From contig NC_080078.1 in the NCBI RefSeq assembly GCF_949987535.1, positions 48,014,207 to 48,078,206 on the forward strand: a stretch of DNA of 64,000 nucleotides, in the 5' to 3' direction. Source of the stretch: Balaenoptera acutorostrata (taxonomy: Eukaryota; Chordata; Mammalia; Artiodactyla; Balaenopteridae). Below, one piece after another: positions 36,687-47,225 of the stretch (its first letter is position 1; each line of letters begins with the position of its first letter). The translations under genes and the position numbers were made by a program. The notes beneath the pieces were generated by a model that saw nothing but the letters and a program-made list of their open reading frames with translations, searched no databases and was not told the DNA's origin.

Positions 36687-36987
36687 TGGGGCTTCCCTAG
36701 TGGCGCAGTGGTTGAGAATCTGCCTGCCAATGCCAGGCACATGGATTCGAGCCCTGGTCTGGGAAGATCCCACATGCCGCAGAGCGGCTGGGCCCGTGAG
36801 CCACAACTACTGAGCCTGCGCGTCTGGAGCCTGTGCTCCGCAATGGGAGAGGCCGCGGCAGTGAGAGGCCCGCGCACCGCGATGAAGAGTGGCCCCCGCT
36901 TGCCAGAACTGGAGAAAGCCCTCACACAGAAACGAAGACCCAACACAGCCAAAAATAAATAAATAAATAAATTTATAAAAAAAAAAA
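36687..36987 (+). mobile_element. Cetacean tRNA-derived SINE (CHR type)
   Basis: The head reads 'cttccctagtggcgcagtgg' with one substitution, and the B-box-like motif is altered to 'ggattcgagccctgg'. TSD aagaatgtaagg at 36675-36686 and 36988-36999. Confidence 0.95.
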
Positions 36988-36999
36988 AAGAATGTAAGG

Positions 37000-37783
37000 C
37001 ACTTAAACTATGGTTGACACTCATTAAATGGTGGGTGGGTGCTTTAATTACCATTAGCGTCATCATTTTCCCTAATATCAGGGCTGTTCTTGCACTGGTG
37101 TTGGTTTAGAGGAGAATCTAAAGGGTCAAGAGCCAGCCTCAGTCCCAAATCAGGATGATGCAAGTATTACAGCTCTACAGCAGTGAGGCAAATCTCACCC
37201 TCAAAACCAACGTGCTGATAACAGTCTACAAAAGTTCCAAAGTAAATCTTGCAAAGTTGTTATATGCCTAACCAAAAGGAAAGAAAGCAGTGGTTATTAT
37301 ACAAGCCAAGATGATTTCCTTATTCAAGGAGGGTGCCATTTTCCTCACGCAGCCTTCTGAAAAAGTTGTCATGTAAAATTATTTCACATTCTTTTCAGCC
37401 CACTCGAAGCACATAAGGGCTTACTGAAACATGGGTCTTGTAAATATGCCTGAATGTCAGGATTTTGGCTGTAACAGTGGAACTAGGAAGGACTCCAGTT
37501 GTATCTTTCCGTGCTCTTCCTGATTTATGAGCCAGAACCCTGGTATTTGACGCATGTGTGAGAAAATACATTGTTTTCTTTTTTATCTATTATGATTTTT
37601 GTGAAAGCAACAATTATCTAATTTTCACCCTAATAACAAAGAGAATTTAGAAAGTAAAAATGTATTGCCCAACAGGAAAAAAAAAAAAAAAGAGCAATAC
37701 TATATGCAATTAAGTACCTTCGTTAGATCTTGAAATTATAATCTATATTCTAGAACGAGAAACCCAGAAGAGTTATAGCAAAT
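37000..37783. other. Unique intronic sequence, left flank of L1 copy 2
   Basis: No repeat or gene was recognised apart from an A-run near 37678-37691. Confidence 0.45.
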
Positions 37784-37800
37784 AAAAAGTCAATCCAGGG
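37784..37800 (+). repeat. L1 copy 2 target-site duplication, left copy
   Basis: aaaaagtcaatccaggg here is repeated perfectly at 44555-44571. The first 14 bases also occur a third time at 44722-44735, after the neighbouring SINE. Confidence 0.95.
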
Positions 37801-38695
37801 GGGGATTAACCAAGATGGCGGAGTAGAAGGACGTGCTCTCACTCCCTCTTGCGAGAGCACCAGAATCACAACTGGCTGCTGGACAATCATTGACAGGAAG
37901 ACCCTGGACTTCACCAAGGAGGATACCCCACGTCCAAGGACAGAGGAGAAGCCACAGTGAGACGGTAGGAGGGGCGCAATCAGAGTAAAATCAAATCCCA
38001 TAACTGCTGGGTGGGTGACTCACAGACTGGAGAACACTTATACCACAGAAGTCCACCCACTGGAGTGAAGGTTTTGAGCCCCACGTCAGGCTTCCCAACC
38101 TGGGGGTCCGGCAATGGGAGGAGGAATTCCTAGAGAATCAGACTTTGAAGTCTAGTGGGAATTGATTGCAGGACTGTGACAGGACTGGGGGAAACAGAGA
38201 CCCCACTCTTGGAGGGCACACACAAAGTAATGTGTGCATCGGGACCCAGGGGAAGGAGCAGTGACCCTGGGGGAGACTGAACCAGACGTACCTGCTGGTG
38301 TTGGGGGGTGTCCTGCAGAGGCAAGTGGTGGCTCTGTTTCACCGTGGGGATAAGGACACTGGCAGCAGAGGTCCTGGGAAGTTCTCCTTGGCGTGAGCCC
38401 TCCCAGAGTCTGCCATTAACCCCACCAAAGAGCACGGGTAGGCTCCAGTGTCAGGTTGCCTCAGGCAAAACAACGCAACAGGGAGGGAACCCAGCCCCAC
38501 CCATCAACAGTCCAGTGGATTAAGGTTTTACTGAGCTCTGACCGCCACAGCAACAGTCAGCTCTACCCACCACCAGAGCCTCCCATCAAGCCTCTTAGAT
38601 AGCCTCAACCACCAGAGGGCAGACAGCAGAAGCAAGAAAAACTACAATCCTGCAGCCTGTGGACCAAAAACCACAGTTACAGAAAGACAGAGAAG
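37801..38695 (+). promoter_or_regulatory. L1 copy 2 5' UTR with YY1-like site
   Basis: This 895-bp leader is GC-richer than its surroundings. At 37811-37823 it carries CAAGATGGCGGAG, matching the YY1 core (AAGATGGCGG) that sits at the same place in other mammalian L1 promoters and helps fix the transcription start. L1 5' UTRs act as internal RNA polymerase II promoters. Whether this copy is still active cannot be judged from sequence. Confidence 0.8.
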
Positions 38696-39601
38696 ATGAA
38701 AAGGCAGAGGGCTGTGTACCAGATGAAGGAACAAGAAAAAACCCCAGAAAAACAACTAAATGAAGTGGAGATAGGCAACCTTCCAGAAAAAGAATTCAGA
38801 ATAATGATAATGAAGATGATCCAGGACCTCGGAATAAGAATGGAGGCAAAGATTGAGAAGATGCAAGAAATGATTAACAAAGACCTAGAAGAATTAAAGA
38901 ACAAACAAACAGAGATGACCAATACAATAACTGAAATGAAAACTACACTAGAAGGAATCAATAGCAGAATAACTGAGGCAGAAGAACGGATAAGTGACCT
39001 GGAAGACAGAATGGTGGAATTCACTGCTGCGGAAGAGACTAAAGAAAAAAGAATGAAAAGAAATGAAGACAGCCTAAGAGACCTCTGGGACAACATTAAA
39101 CGCAACAACATTCGCATTATAGGGGTCCCAGAAGGAGAAGAGAGAGAGAAAGGACCAGAGAAAATATTTGAAGAGATTATAGTCGAAAACTTCCCTAACA
39201 TGGGAAAGGAAATAGCCACCCAAGTCCAGGAAGCGCAGAGAGTCCCATACAGAATAAACCCAAGGAGAAACATGCCGAGACACATAGTAATCAAAGTGGC
39301 AAAAATTAAAGACAAAGAAAAATTACTGAAAGCAGCAAGGGAAAAATGACAAATAACATACAAGGGAACTCCCATAAGGTTAACAGCTGATTTCTCAGCA
39401 GAAACTCTGCAAGCCAGAAGGGAGTGGCATGATATACTTAAAGTGATGAAAGGGAAGAACCTACAACCAAGATTACTCTACCCAGCAAGGATCTCATTTA
39501 AATTTGATGGAGAAATCAAAACCTTTACAGACAAGCAAAAGCTAAGAGAATTCAGCACCACCAAACCAGCGCTACAACAAATGCTAAAGGAACTTCTCTA
39601 A
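38696..39601 (+). pseudogene. L1 ORF1 (RNA-binding protein), interrupted by one stop
   Basis: From ATG 38696 the frame is open for 217 codons to TGA at 39347-39349. It then continues in the same frame to TAA at 39599-39601, making 301 codons including the internal stop. Residues 50-115 form a heptad-rich coiled coil, where ORF1p trimerises. 'NNIRIIGVPEGE' (137-148) and 'RHIVIKVAKIKDKEK' (195-209) mark the RRM region. The stop removes the C-terminal domain needed for tight RNA binding ('TADFSAETLQARREWHD' is still readable after it). ORF1p coats L1 RNA in the cytoplasmic RNP. Confidence 0.93.
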
Positions 39602-39659
39602 GTGGGAAACACAAGAGAAGAAAAGGACCTACAAAAACAAACCCAAAACAATTAAGAAA

Positions 39660-42600
39660 ATGGTCATAGGAACATACATATCGATAATTACCTTAAACGT
39701 GAATGGATTAAATGCCCCAACCAAAAGACATAGACTGGCTGAATGGATACAAAAACAAGACCCATATATATGCTGTCTACAAGAGACCCACTTCAGACCT
39801 AGGGACACATACAGACTGAAAGTGAGGGGATGGAAAAAGATATTCCATGCAAATGGAAATCAAAAGAAAGCTGGAGTAGCTATACTCATATCAGATAAAA
39901 TAGACTTTAAAATAAAGAATGTTACAAGAGACAAGGAAGGACACTACATAATGATCCAGGGATCAATCCAAGAAGAAGATATAACAATTATAAATATATA
40001 TGCACCCAACATAGGAGCACCTCAATACATAAGGCAACTGCTAACAGCTATAAAAGAGGAAATCGACAGTAACACAATAATAGTGGGGGACTTTAACACC
40101 TCACTTACACCAATGGACAGATCATCCAAACAGAAAATTAATAAGGAAACACAAGCTTTAAATGACACAATAGACCAGATAGATTTAATTGATATATATA
40201 GGACATTCCATCCAAAAACGGCAGATTACACGTTCTTCTCAAGTGCGCACGGAACATTCTCCAGGATAGATCACATCTTGGGTCACAAATCAAGCCTCAG
40301 TAAATTTAAGAAAATTGAAATCATATCAAGCATCTTTTCTGACCACAACGCTATGAGATTAGAAATGAATTACAGGGAAAAAAACGTAAAAAAAGACAAA
40401 CACATGGAGGCTAAACAATACATTACTAAATAACCAAGAGATCACTGAAGAAATCAAACAGGAAATAAAAAAATACCTAGAGACAAATGACAATGAAAAC
40501 ACGACGACCCAAAACCTATGGGATGCAGCAAAAGCAGTTCTAAGAGGGAAGTTTATAGCTATACAAGCCTACCTAAAGAAACAAGAAAAATCTCAAGTAA
40601 ACAATCTAACCTTACACCTAAAGAAACTAGAGAAAGAAGAACAAACAAAACCCAAAGTTAGCAGAAGGAAAGAAATCATAAAGATCAGAGCAGAAATAAA
40701 TGAAATAGAAACAAAGAAAACAATAGCAAAGATCAATAAAACTAAAAGTTGGTTCTTTGAGAAGATAAACAAAATTGATAAGCCATTACCAGACTCATCA
40801 AGAAAAAGAGGGAGAGGACTCAAATCAATAAAATCAGAAATGAAAAAGGAGAAGTTACAACAGACACCGCAGAAATACAAAACATCCTAAGAGACTACTA
40901 CAAGCAACTTGATGCCAATAAAATGGACAACCTGGAAGAAATGGACAAATTCTTAGAAAGGTATAACCTTCCAAGACTGAATCAGGAAGAAACAGAAAAT
41001 ATGAACAGACCAATCACAAGTAATGAAATTGAAACTGTGATTAAAAATCTTCCAACAAACAAAAGTCCAGGACCAGATGGCTTCACAGGTGAATTCTATC
41101 AAACATTTAGAGAAGAGCTAACACCCATACTTCTCAAACTCTTCCAAAAAATTGCAGAGGAAGGAACTCTCCCAAACTCATTCTATGAGGCCACCATCAC
41201 CCTGATACCAAAACCAGACAAAGACACTACAAAAAAAGAAAATTACAGACCAATATCACTGATGAATATAGATGCAAAAATCCTCAACAAAATACTAGCA
41301 AACAGAATCCAACAACACATTAAAAGGATCATACACCACGATCAAGTGGGATTTATCCCAGGGATGCAAGGATTCTTCAATATACGCAAATCAATCAATG
41401 TGATACACCATATTAACAAATTGAAGAATAAAAACCATATGATCATCTCAATAGATGCAGAAAAAGCTTTTGACAAAATTCAACACCCATTTCTGATAAA
41501 AACTCTCCAGAAAGTGGGCATAGAGGGAACCTACCTCAACATAATAAAGGCCATATATGACAAACCCACAGCAAACATCATTCTCAATGGTGAAAAACTG
41601 AAAGCATTTCCTCTAAGATCAGGAACGAGACAAGGATGTCCACTCTCACCACTATTATTCAACATAGTTCTGGAAGTCCTAGCCACGGCAATCAGAGAAG
41701 AAAAAGAAATTAAAGGAATACAAATTGGAAAAGAAGAAGTAAAACTGTCACTGTTTGCGGATGACATGATACTATACATAGAGAATCCTAAAACTGCCAC
41801 CAGAAAACTGCTAGAGCTAATTAATGAATATGGTAAAGTTGCAGGTTACAAAATTAATGCACAGAAATCTCTTGCATTCCTATACACTAATGATGAAAAA
41901 TCTGAAAGAGAAATTATGGAAACACTCCCATTTACCATTGCAACAAAAAGAATAAAATACCTAGGAATAAACCTACCTAGGGAGACAAAAGACCTGTATG
42001 CAGAAAACTATAAGACACTGATGAAAGAAATTAAAGATGATACCAACAGATGGAGAGATATACCATGTTCTTGGATTGGAAGAATCAACATTGTGAAAAT
42101 GAGTATACTACCCAAAGCAATCTACAGATTCAATGCAATCCCTATCAAATTACCAATGGCATTTTTTATGGAGGTAGAACAAATCATCTTAAAATTTGTA
42201 TGGAGACACAAAAGACCCCAAATAGCCAAAGCAGTCTTGAGGCAAAAAAATGGAGCTGGAGGAATCAGACTCCCTGACTTCAGACTATACTACAAAGCTA
42301 CAGTAATCAAGACAATATGGTACTGGCACAAAAACAGAAACGTAGATCAATGGAATAAGATAGAAAGCCCAGAGATTAACCCACGCACCTATGGTCAACT
42401 AATCTATGACAAAGGAGGCAAAGATATACAATGGAGAAAAGACAGTCTCTTCAATAAGTGGTGCTGGGAAAACTGGACAGCTACATGTAAAAGAATGAAA
42501 TTAGAATACTCCCTAACACCATACACAAAAATAAACTCAAAATGGATTAGAGACCTAAATATAAGACTGGACACTATAAAACTCTTAGAGGAAAACATAG

Positions 42601-43478
42601 GAAGAACACTCTTTGACATAAATCACAGCAAGATCTTTTTTGATCCACCTCCTAGAGTAATGGAAATAAAAACAAAAATAAACAAGTGGGACCTAATGAA
42701 ACTTCAAAGCTTTTGCACAGCAAAGGAAACCATAAACAAGACGAAAAGACAACCCTCAGAATGGGAGAAAATATTTGCAAATGAATCAACGGACAAAGGA
42801 TTAATCTCCAAAATATATAAACAGCTCATTCAGCTCAATATCAAAGAAACAAACACCCCAATCCAAAAATGGGCAGAAGACCTAAATAGACATTTCTCCA
42901 AAGAAGACATACAGACGGCCACGAAGCACATGAAAAGATGCTCAACATCACTAATTATTAGAGAAATGCAAATCAAAACTACAATGAGGTATCACCTCAC
43001 TCCTGTTAGAATGGGCATCATCAGAAAATCTACAAACAACAAATGCTGGAGAGGGTGTGGAGAAAAGGGAACCCTCTTGCACTGTTGGTGGGAATGTAAA
43101 TTGATACAGCCACTATGGAGAACAATATGGAGGTTCCTTAAAAAACTAAAAATAGAATTACCATATGACCCAGCAATCCCACTACTGGGCATATACCCAG
43201 AGAAAACCGTAATTCAAAAAGACACATGCACCCGAATGTTCATTGCAGCACTATTTACAATAGCCAGGTCATGGAAGCAACCTAAATGCCCATCAACAGA
43301 CGAATGGATAAAGAAGTTGTGGTACATATATACAATGGAATATTACTCAGCCATAAAAAGGAACGAAATTGAGTCATTTGTTGAGACGTGGATGGATCTA
43401 GAGACTGTCATACAGAGTGAAGTAAGTCAGAAAGAGAATAACAAATATCGTATATTAATGCATGTATGTGGAACCTAG
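39660..43478 (+). pseudogene. L1 ORF2 (endonuclease-reverse transcriptase) with two offsetting frameshifts
   Basis: The frame opens at ATG 39660. The AP-like endonuclease motifs are all present: N13/N15 (TLNVNGL), E42 (QETH), Y114 (NIYAPN), D144 and N146 (VGDFN), D204 (SRIDHIL), and S227/D228/H229 (FSDHN). A one-base gain in an A-run near 40388-40400 gives a stop at 40431-40433. A one-base loss near 40788 restores the original frame. From ATG 40923 an unbroken 851-codon frame holds reverse transcriptase motifs [17 protein letters not shown] and FADD (278-281), plus the C-terminal CX3CX7HX4C at 708-725. It ends at TGA/TAG-type stop 43476-43478. Total length, about 1272 residues, is close to the usual ORF2p. 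As read, no full-length protein can be made. Confidence 0.94.
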
Positions 43479-43690
43479 AAAAATGGTACAGATGAGCCAG
43501 TTTGCAGGGCAGAAGTTGAGACACAGATGTAGAGAATGGACATATGGACACCAAGGGGGGAAAACTGCGGTGAGGTGGGGATGGTGGTGTGCTGAATTGG
43601 GCGATTGGGATTGACATGTATACACTGATGTGTATAAAACTGATGCCTAATAAGAACCTGCAGTATAAAAAAACAAACAAAACAACTAAT
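43479..43690 (+). other. L1 copy 2 3' UTR and first A-rich tail
   Basis: Short 3' UTR with a G-rich stretch at 43553-43592, 'gcctaataagaacctgcagt' near the end, then an interrupted A-run (AAAAAAACAAACAAAACAAC). Only a variant signal (AATAAG) precedes this tail, which could favour readthrough. Confidence 0.75.
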
Positions 43691-44542
43691 ACTAAACTTT
43701 CATTGGGTTATTTGTATGGAAATATGTTAATATAAATGTTTCAGACATTACATGAAATTTCTAAAAATCTTATATTTGTATTTGTATGGAAATATGTATG
43801 GAAATATGTTAATATAAATGTTTCAGACATTACATGAAATTTCTAAAAATCTTATATTTGTATTTGTATGGAAATATGTATGGAAATATGTTAATATAAA
43901 TGTTTCAGACATTACAGGAAACTTCTAAAAATCTTATATGTTCTGGTATAATGTTATAAGTAATAATCCTAGTTATTACTTTAAAATGTATATCTCAGAA
44001 ATAACTAATTTTCTTGTCAACTGCATTATTATGAACTTTCATCAAATCTTTAACCGTGGTCATTTTTAAGTCTTTTGTCATTTACAGACAGTTCTGGGTG
44101 TACTCTGATGATTTTGCAAATATGTTCCTATAAAAGGGTTTCATCTTCAAGAAATTCATGGAAAAGACTCTGACAAGTACAGGTTTCTGGTAACTGACTG
44201 TACTGCTGAACTGAATGAATAAGCATTTTCAGAACTCTAATGAAAAACTGATGAACTCATAAAAGTGCTAACAAAAGATCAAGATGAAAAAAAAAAATTA
44301 ATTACATGGGACTGAGTGAACTGATGAGGATGAGTATAATTTTTGTGACTTTCTGTCTGAATTAAAAAAAAAAAAATCCCACAAGGACTCAGAGGCAAAG
44401 AATATACAAATCAATTTTCACTGCAAAGTAAAGGAGCTGTTACAGTGGAGGATTACTGGACTGAATGTCAATATTATGACATAGTATGAGTGTGTTTCAT
44501 GTTTGGTAATTGCAATCATTGTTGCTTTTGTTGTGGTCATCC
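43691..44542 (+). other. Extra 3' segment of L1 copy 2 (candidate 3' transduction)
   Basis: Unique-looking sequence lies between the first A-rich tail and the terminal poly(A) tract, inside the shared target-site duplication. It was therefore inserted together with the L1. It contains two internal A-runs (about 44287-44297 and 44365-44378), a three-copy 82-bp tandem repeat, and no open frame of note. The simplest reading is that transcription ran past the L1 tail at a former location and carried the flank along. The alternative is a long 3' UTR shared by a whole cetacean L1 subfamily. Confidence 0.7.
43711..43940 (+). repeat. 82-bp tandem repeat, about 2.8 copies
   Basis: 'ttaatataaatgtttcagac' starts at 43727, 43809 and 43891, an exact 82-bp period. 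Copies 1 and 2 are nearly identical; copy 3 differs at 'acaggaaact'. A smaller 'tatggaaatatg' doubling occurs within copies 2 and 3. Confidence 0.95.
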
Positions 44543-44554
44543 AAAAAAAAAAAA

Positions 44555-44571
44555 AAAAAGTCAATCCAGGG
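44555..44571 (+). repeat. L1 copy 2 target-site duplication, right copy
   Basis: Perfect match to 37784-37800. Its last three bases (ggg) are also the first bases of the adjacent SINE. Confidence 0.95.
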
Positions 44572-44721
44572 ACTTCCCTGGTGGTCCAGTGGTTAAGACT
44601 TCACCTCCAGTGCAGGAGGTGTGGGTTCGATCCCTGGGCAGGGAGCTAAGATGCCTCTGCCAAGAAAATAAAATGTAAAACAGAAGCAATATTGTAACAA
44701 ATTCAATAAAGACTTAAAAAA
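44569..44721 (+). mobile_element. Short tRNA-derived SINE (CHR-1/CHRS-like)
   Basis: The head is 'acttccctggtggtccagtg', then 'gggttcgatccctggg' as the B-box-like motif. The 3' end 'gcaatattgtaacaaattca' is followed by AATAAA and a short A tail. It is a different subfamily from the longer SINEs here and only about 150 bp. Its own duplication, aaaaagtcaatcca, stands at 44555-44568 (shared with the L1) and 44722-44735. Confidence 0.92.
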
Positions 44722-44735
44722 AAAAAGTCAATCCA

Positions 44736-45004
44736 TTGGTGAAAACAGACATCCATCAGTCTTTCCTGTTAATGGTCATATAACACAAAGTGGTAGGAGA
44801 AGAAATGATTCTTCTTATGTTTTCTTTATTCAAAGCCAAAATTGTCTACTCACAATGTTATATGACCAAGAGTTTGTGCAAACTGTTTAATTATAAAATT
44901 GAATACTATGACACACAGATTCAAACTAAATACCATGAGAAAAAGAATCTGAGAAACACTGCAGCAGTTGATGTGTAACTGTATACTGCATGTTTTTTTA
45001 AATA
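44736..45004. other. Unique intronic sequence
   Basis: Right flank of the shared insertion site. Nothing recognised. Confidence 0.45.
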
Positions 45005-45240
45005 ATTTATTACGTTTACCTAACTTACTACAAAGTGCAGACCTGATGCCCTATCACTCCTAAATGTTCCAGTCTGTATTTCCCCAAAGCAAGGACACTC
45101 CCCTCATAACCACCTTACAACCCTCCATGTCAGGAAATTGATATTGGTACTACCCTACCACCCTATTTTGTCAATTGCTCCAACAATCTCCCTTGTTGCT
45201 TTCTGGGTCAGAATCCAATTCAGCATAAGTGTATTTAAAG
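45005..45240. repeat. Old L1-type 3' UTR fragment
   Basis: 'tttccccaaagcaaggacac', 'tcaggaaattgatattggta', 'tcaattgctccaacaatctc' and 'gggtcagaatccaattcagc' follow the order of a widespread old L1 3' UTR block. Orientation and subfamily are not assigned. Confidence 0.55.
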
Positions 45241-47042
45241 CTTATGTGGAGTTGAATGATTTATGGAAAAGGATTTCATATTAGAATAACTGTTCTTCAC
45301 AGTTACTTATTTTTTAATATTATTTTTAAACTTCTTTCCCACCAGATTTGACACCCCTCTCATACTGACACCACCAACCAGTAAAATTAGACATTTCCAT
45401 ATCACTTGGAAACAAATTACTGAAACACAGAAAAAAAGGAAACTGTGTTTTTGAAGGGCCTGAGATTATAGATCTGCTCTCATTGCTTGAATTCATGCAT
45501 TTGTTCATAAAATATGTGAATATTTTAAATTTCTACTGTATCCTGGTTTCTGAAGAAAAGTGTATTTTAAAAATATGTACTTAAAGTTGTGGGCCCAACC
45601 TCGACTGGACGATATTACATATACGTGCCTATGTCAGATACAGTATTTATTTTGATAATTACTAACTTAGCAAGTAAGTTAAATATCTTTAGGCAAATAT
45701 TTACTGACGCATTTTAAGGCATTTTTGAAGGAGAATAGCCATTAACATGTATGTGAGAAGCATGGATACACTGAGGTTTTTCAAGCTATTAATTATAGTT
45801 TGACTATAAGCCAACATCTTGAAAACCTTTTGCAACAAGTTATTTATTTATCATGATAATGGAATATGGACTTTTCTCTAAAAAACATAGGCACAACTGT
45901 CTAGCAGGGGTCTCAGTACTTTCTCATCAGTAACAAAGTATGACATCTCAATGTGGCAAACTCACTTAAGCCTGGATGCAATTCTAGACGAGTGGAAGGG
46001 CAAGAGGTTAAGCCACGGCTGTATTTATCAATATGCTTTTAAACCAATGAGTGGATCAAGTAACATACAGAGTGAATGGGAATTAAATGTAATTAAAATC
46101 ACTGTCTCCACAGACAGGGCAGGTTATAACCTTTATTCTCTCTAACCAACCCCCTCCCCTCACATGCCTCTAACAGTTATAAATAAAAGAACCCAAGATT
46201 TTAGAAAGTTTTTTTAGGATGTTATATGTAGTTTGTTCTTAAAAATCTGACCTAAAAATACAAAGCAAAGGTGTCTAGGAGAAGGTTTTTAAAAGAGAAA
46301 CACAAAAAGAAATGGCAGAAATTGTGTTGGCATTTTTTATGTGATGGCATATTTTATTTTGGTGTATGTAGTTTTGTTTGATTTCTTCTAAGGAGCTCTG
46401 TCTGAGTAAGGCAAATTTGTCAAAAATGAATACGGTCCCTAAAGGGAGAACAGAATTTCTCAATCTCTGAGCCTACTGTTGTCCAGCATTTGCCCACCAG
46501 ACCCTTTTTCCCAATAGCATATAGGTCAACATAGAACTTTGGGGGTTGTAACCTGGGGTAGGTGGGAGGGAATGGGGGTTGAAAGAAAAAAAAAAATAGG
46601 GAACATATTTAAAGTATAATGAAGTGCTTTGCTAATCCCTGGGGAGGCAGCATTCCTTGCACTAAGTTCTAGCACAATTGGAATGAACTGCATTCTAATA
46701 GGAACCAAGCAGTTTTTTGGTGATTGCTGAGTGAAAGCCACCTCAGAAGACACGGAAGAGAATGTCTGCCTCAGGAGGTGAGACAGAATCATCTATATTG
46801 CCACATTCTCCATTCAGAAGGGGAAGGTGAATATAGATTAATGAATTACTAGTTCAAGCATTCTTCTAGAAAGTTCTTTTTCTCTGATCATATATGTATT
46901 ATTTTTACCTTGTAGAAAATGTGGAGAATACAGAAAAGTGAAAGTACCAAATTACCCATACTCCCATAACCCAGAAAATACCTCTCAGTATGTGGTATGT
47001 TGCCTGACTGTTCACTTATGGAATGGACTGTTTGATTTAAGG
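45241..47042. other. Unique intronic sequence
   Basis: Nothing recognised. Short frames at 45951, 46275 and 46526 carry no protein resemblance. Confidence 0.5.
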
Positions 47043-47225
47043 CATTGGTTCTCAAAGTGTAGTCCAAGAGACCAGCAACAAGAGCATCACCTGGGAACTT
47101 GTTAGAAATGCAAATTTGGGGGCCTCACCCAGACCTATCAGAAATTCTGGAGATGGAATCCAGCAATCTGGAATTGAACAAACTCTTCAGGTGATTCTAG
47201 TCATGATAAAGTTTGAGAACCACTG
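47043..47225 (+). mobile_element. MER5-like hAT transposon
   Basis: Inverted ends 'cattggttctcaaag' and 'tttgagaaccactg' enclose 'gagcatcacctgggaacttg', 'ttagaaatgcaaatttgggg' and 'ggtgattctagtcatgataa', the MER5 pattern. The flanks share 'tttaag', a remnant of the 8-bp duplication. Confidence 0.85.

Larger units (their letters stand above)
37801..44554 (+). mobile_element. Near-full-length LINE-1 (copy 2) with 3' extension
   Basis: A 6.75-kb element runs 5' UTR, ORF1, ORF2, 3' UTR, A-rich linker (43667-43684), then an 860-bp extra segment and a terminal poly(A) at 44543-44559. It is bounded by a perfect 17-bp target-site duplication. It begins with the canonical 5' end text containing 'caagatggcggag', so it is not 5'-truncated. 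ORF1 has one stop and ORF2 has two offsetting frameshifts, so it is inactive as read here. The long open polymerase frame indicates a relatively young insertion. It is antisense to MACROD2. Confidence 0.96.

Noticed and set aside
39660..40433. An independent endonuclease gene of 257 codons
   Set aside because: It is the start of L1 ORF2, cut by a one-base frameshift. The rest of ORF2 follows in the same element.
43711..43940. CRISPR-like array from regularly spaced repeats
   Set aside because: The units are directly abutting 82-bp tandem copies without spacers, in a mammalian L1 3' segment.
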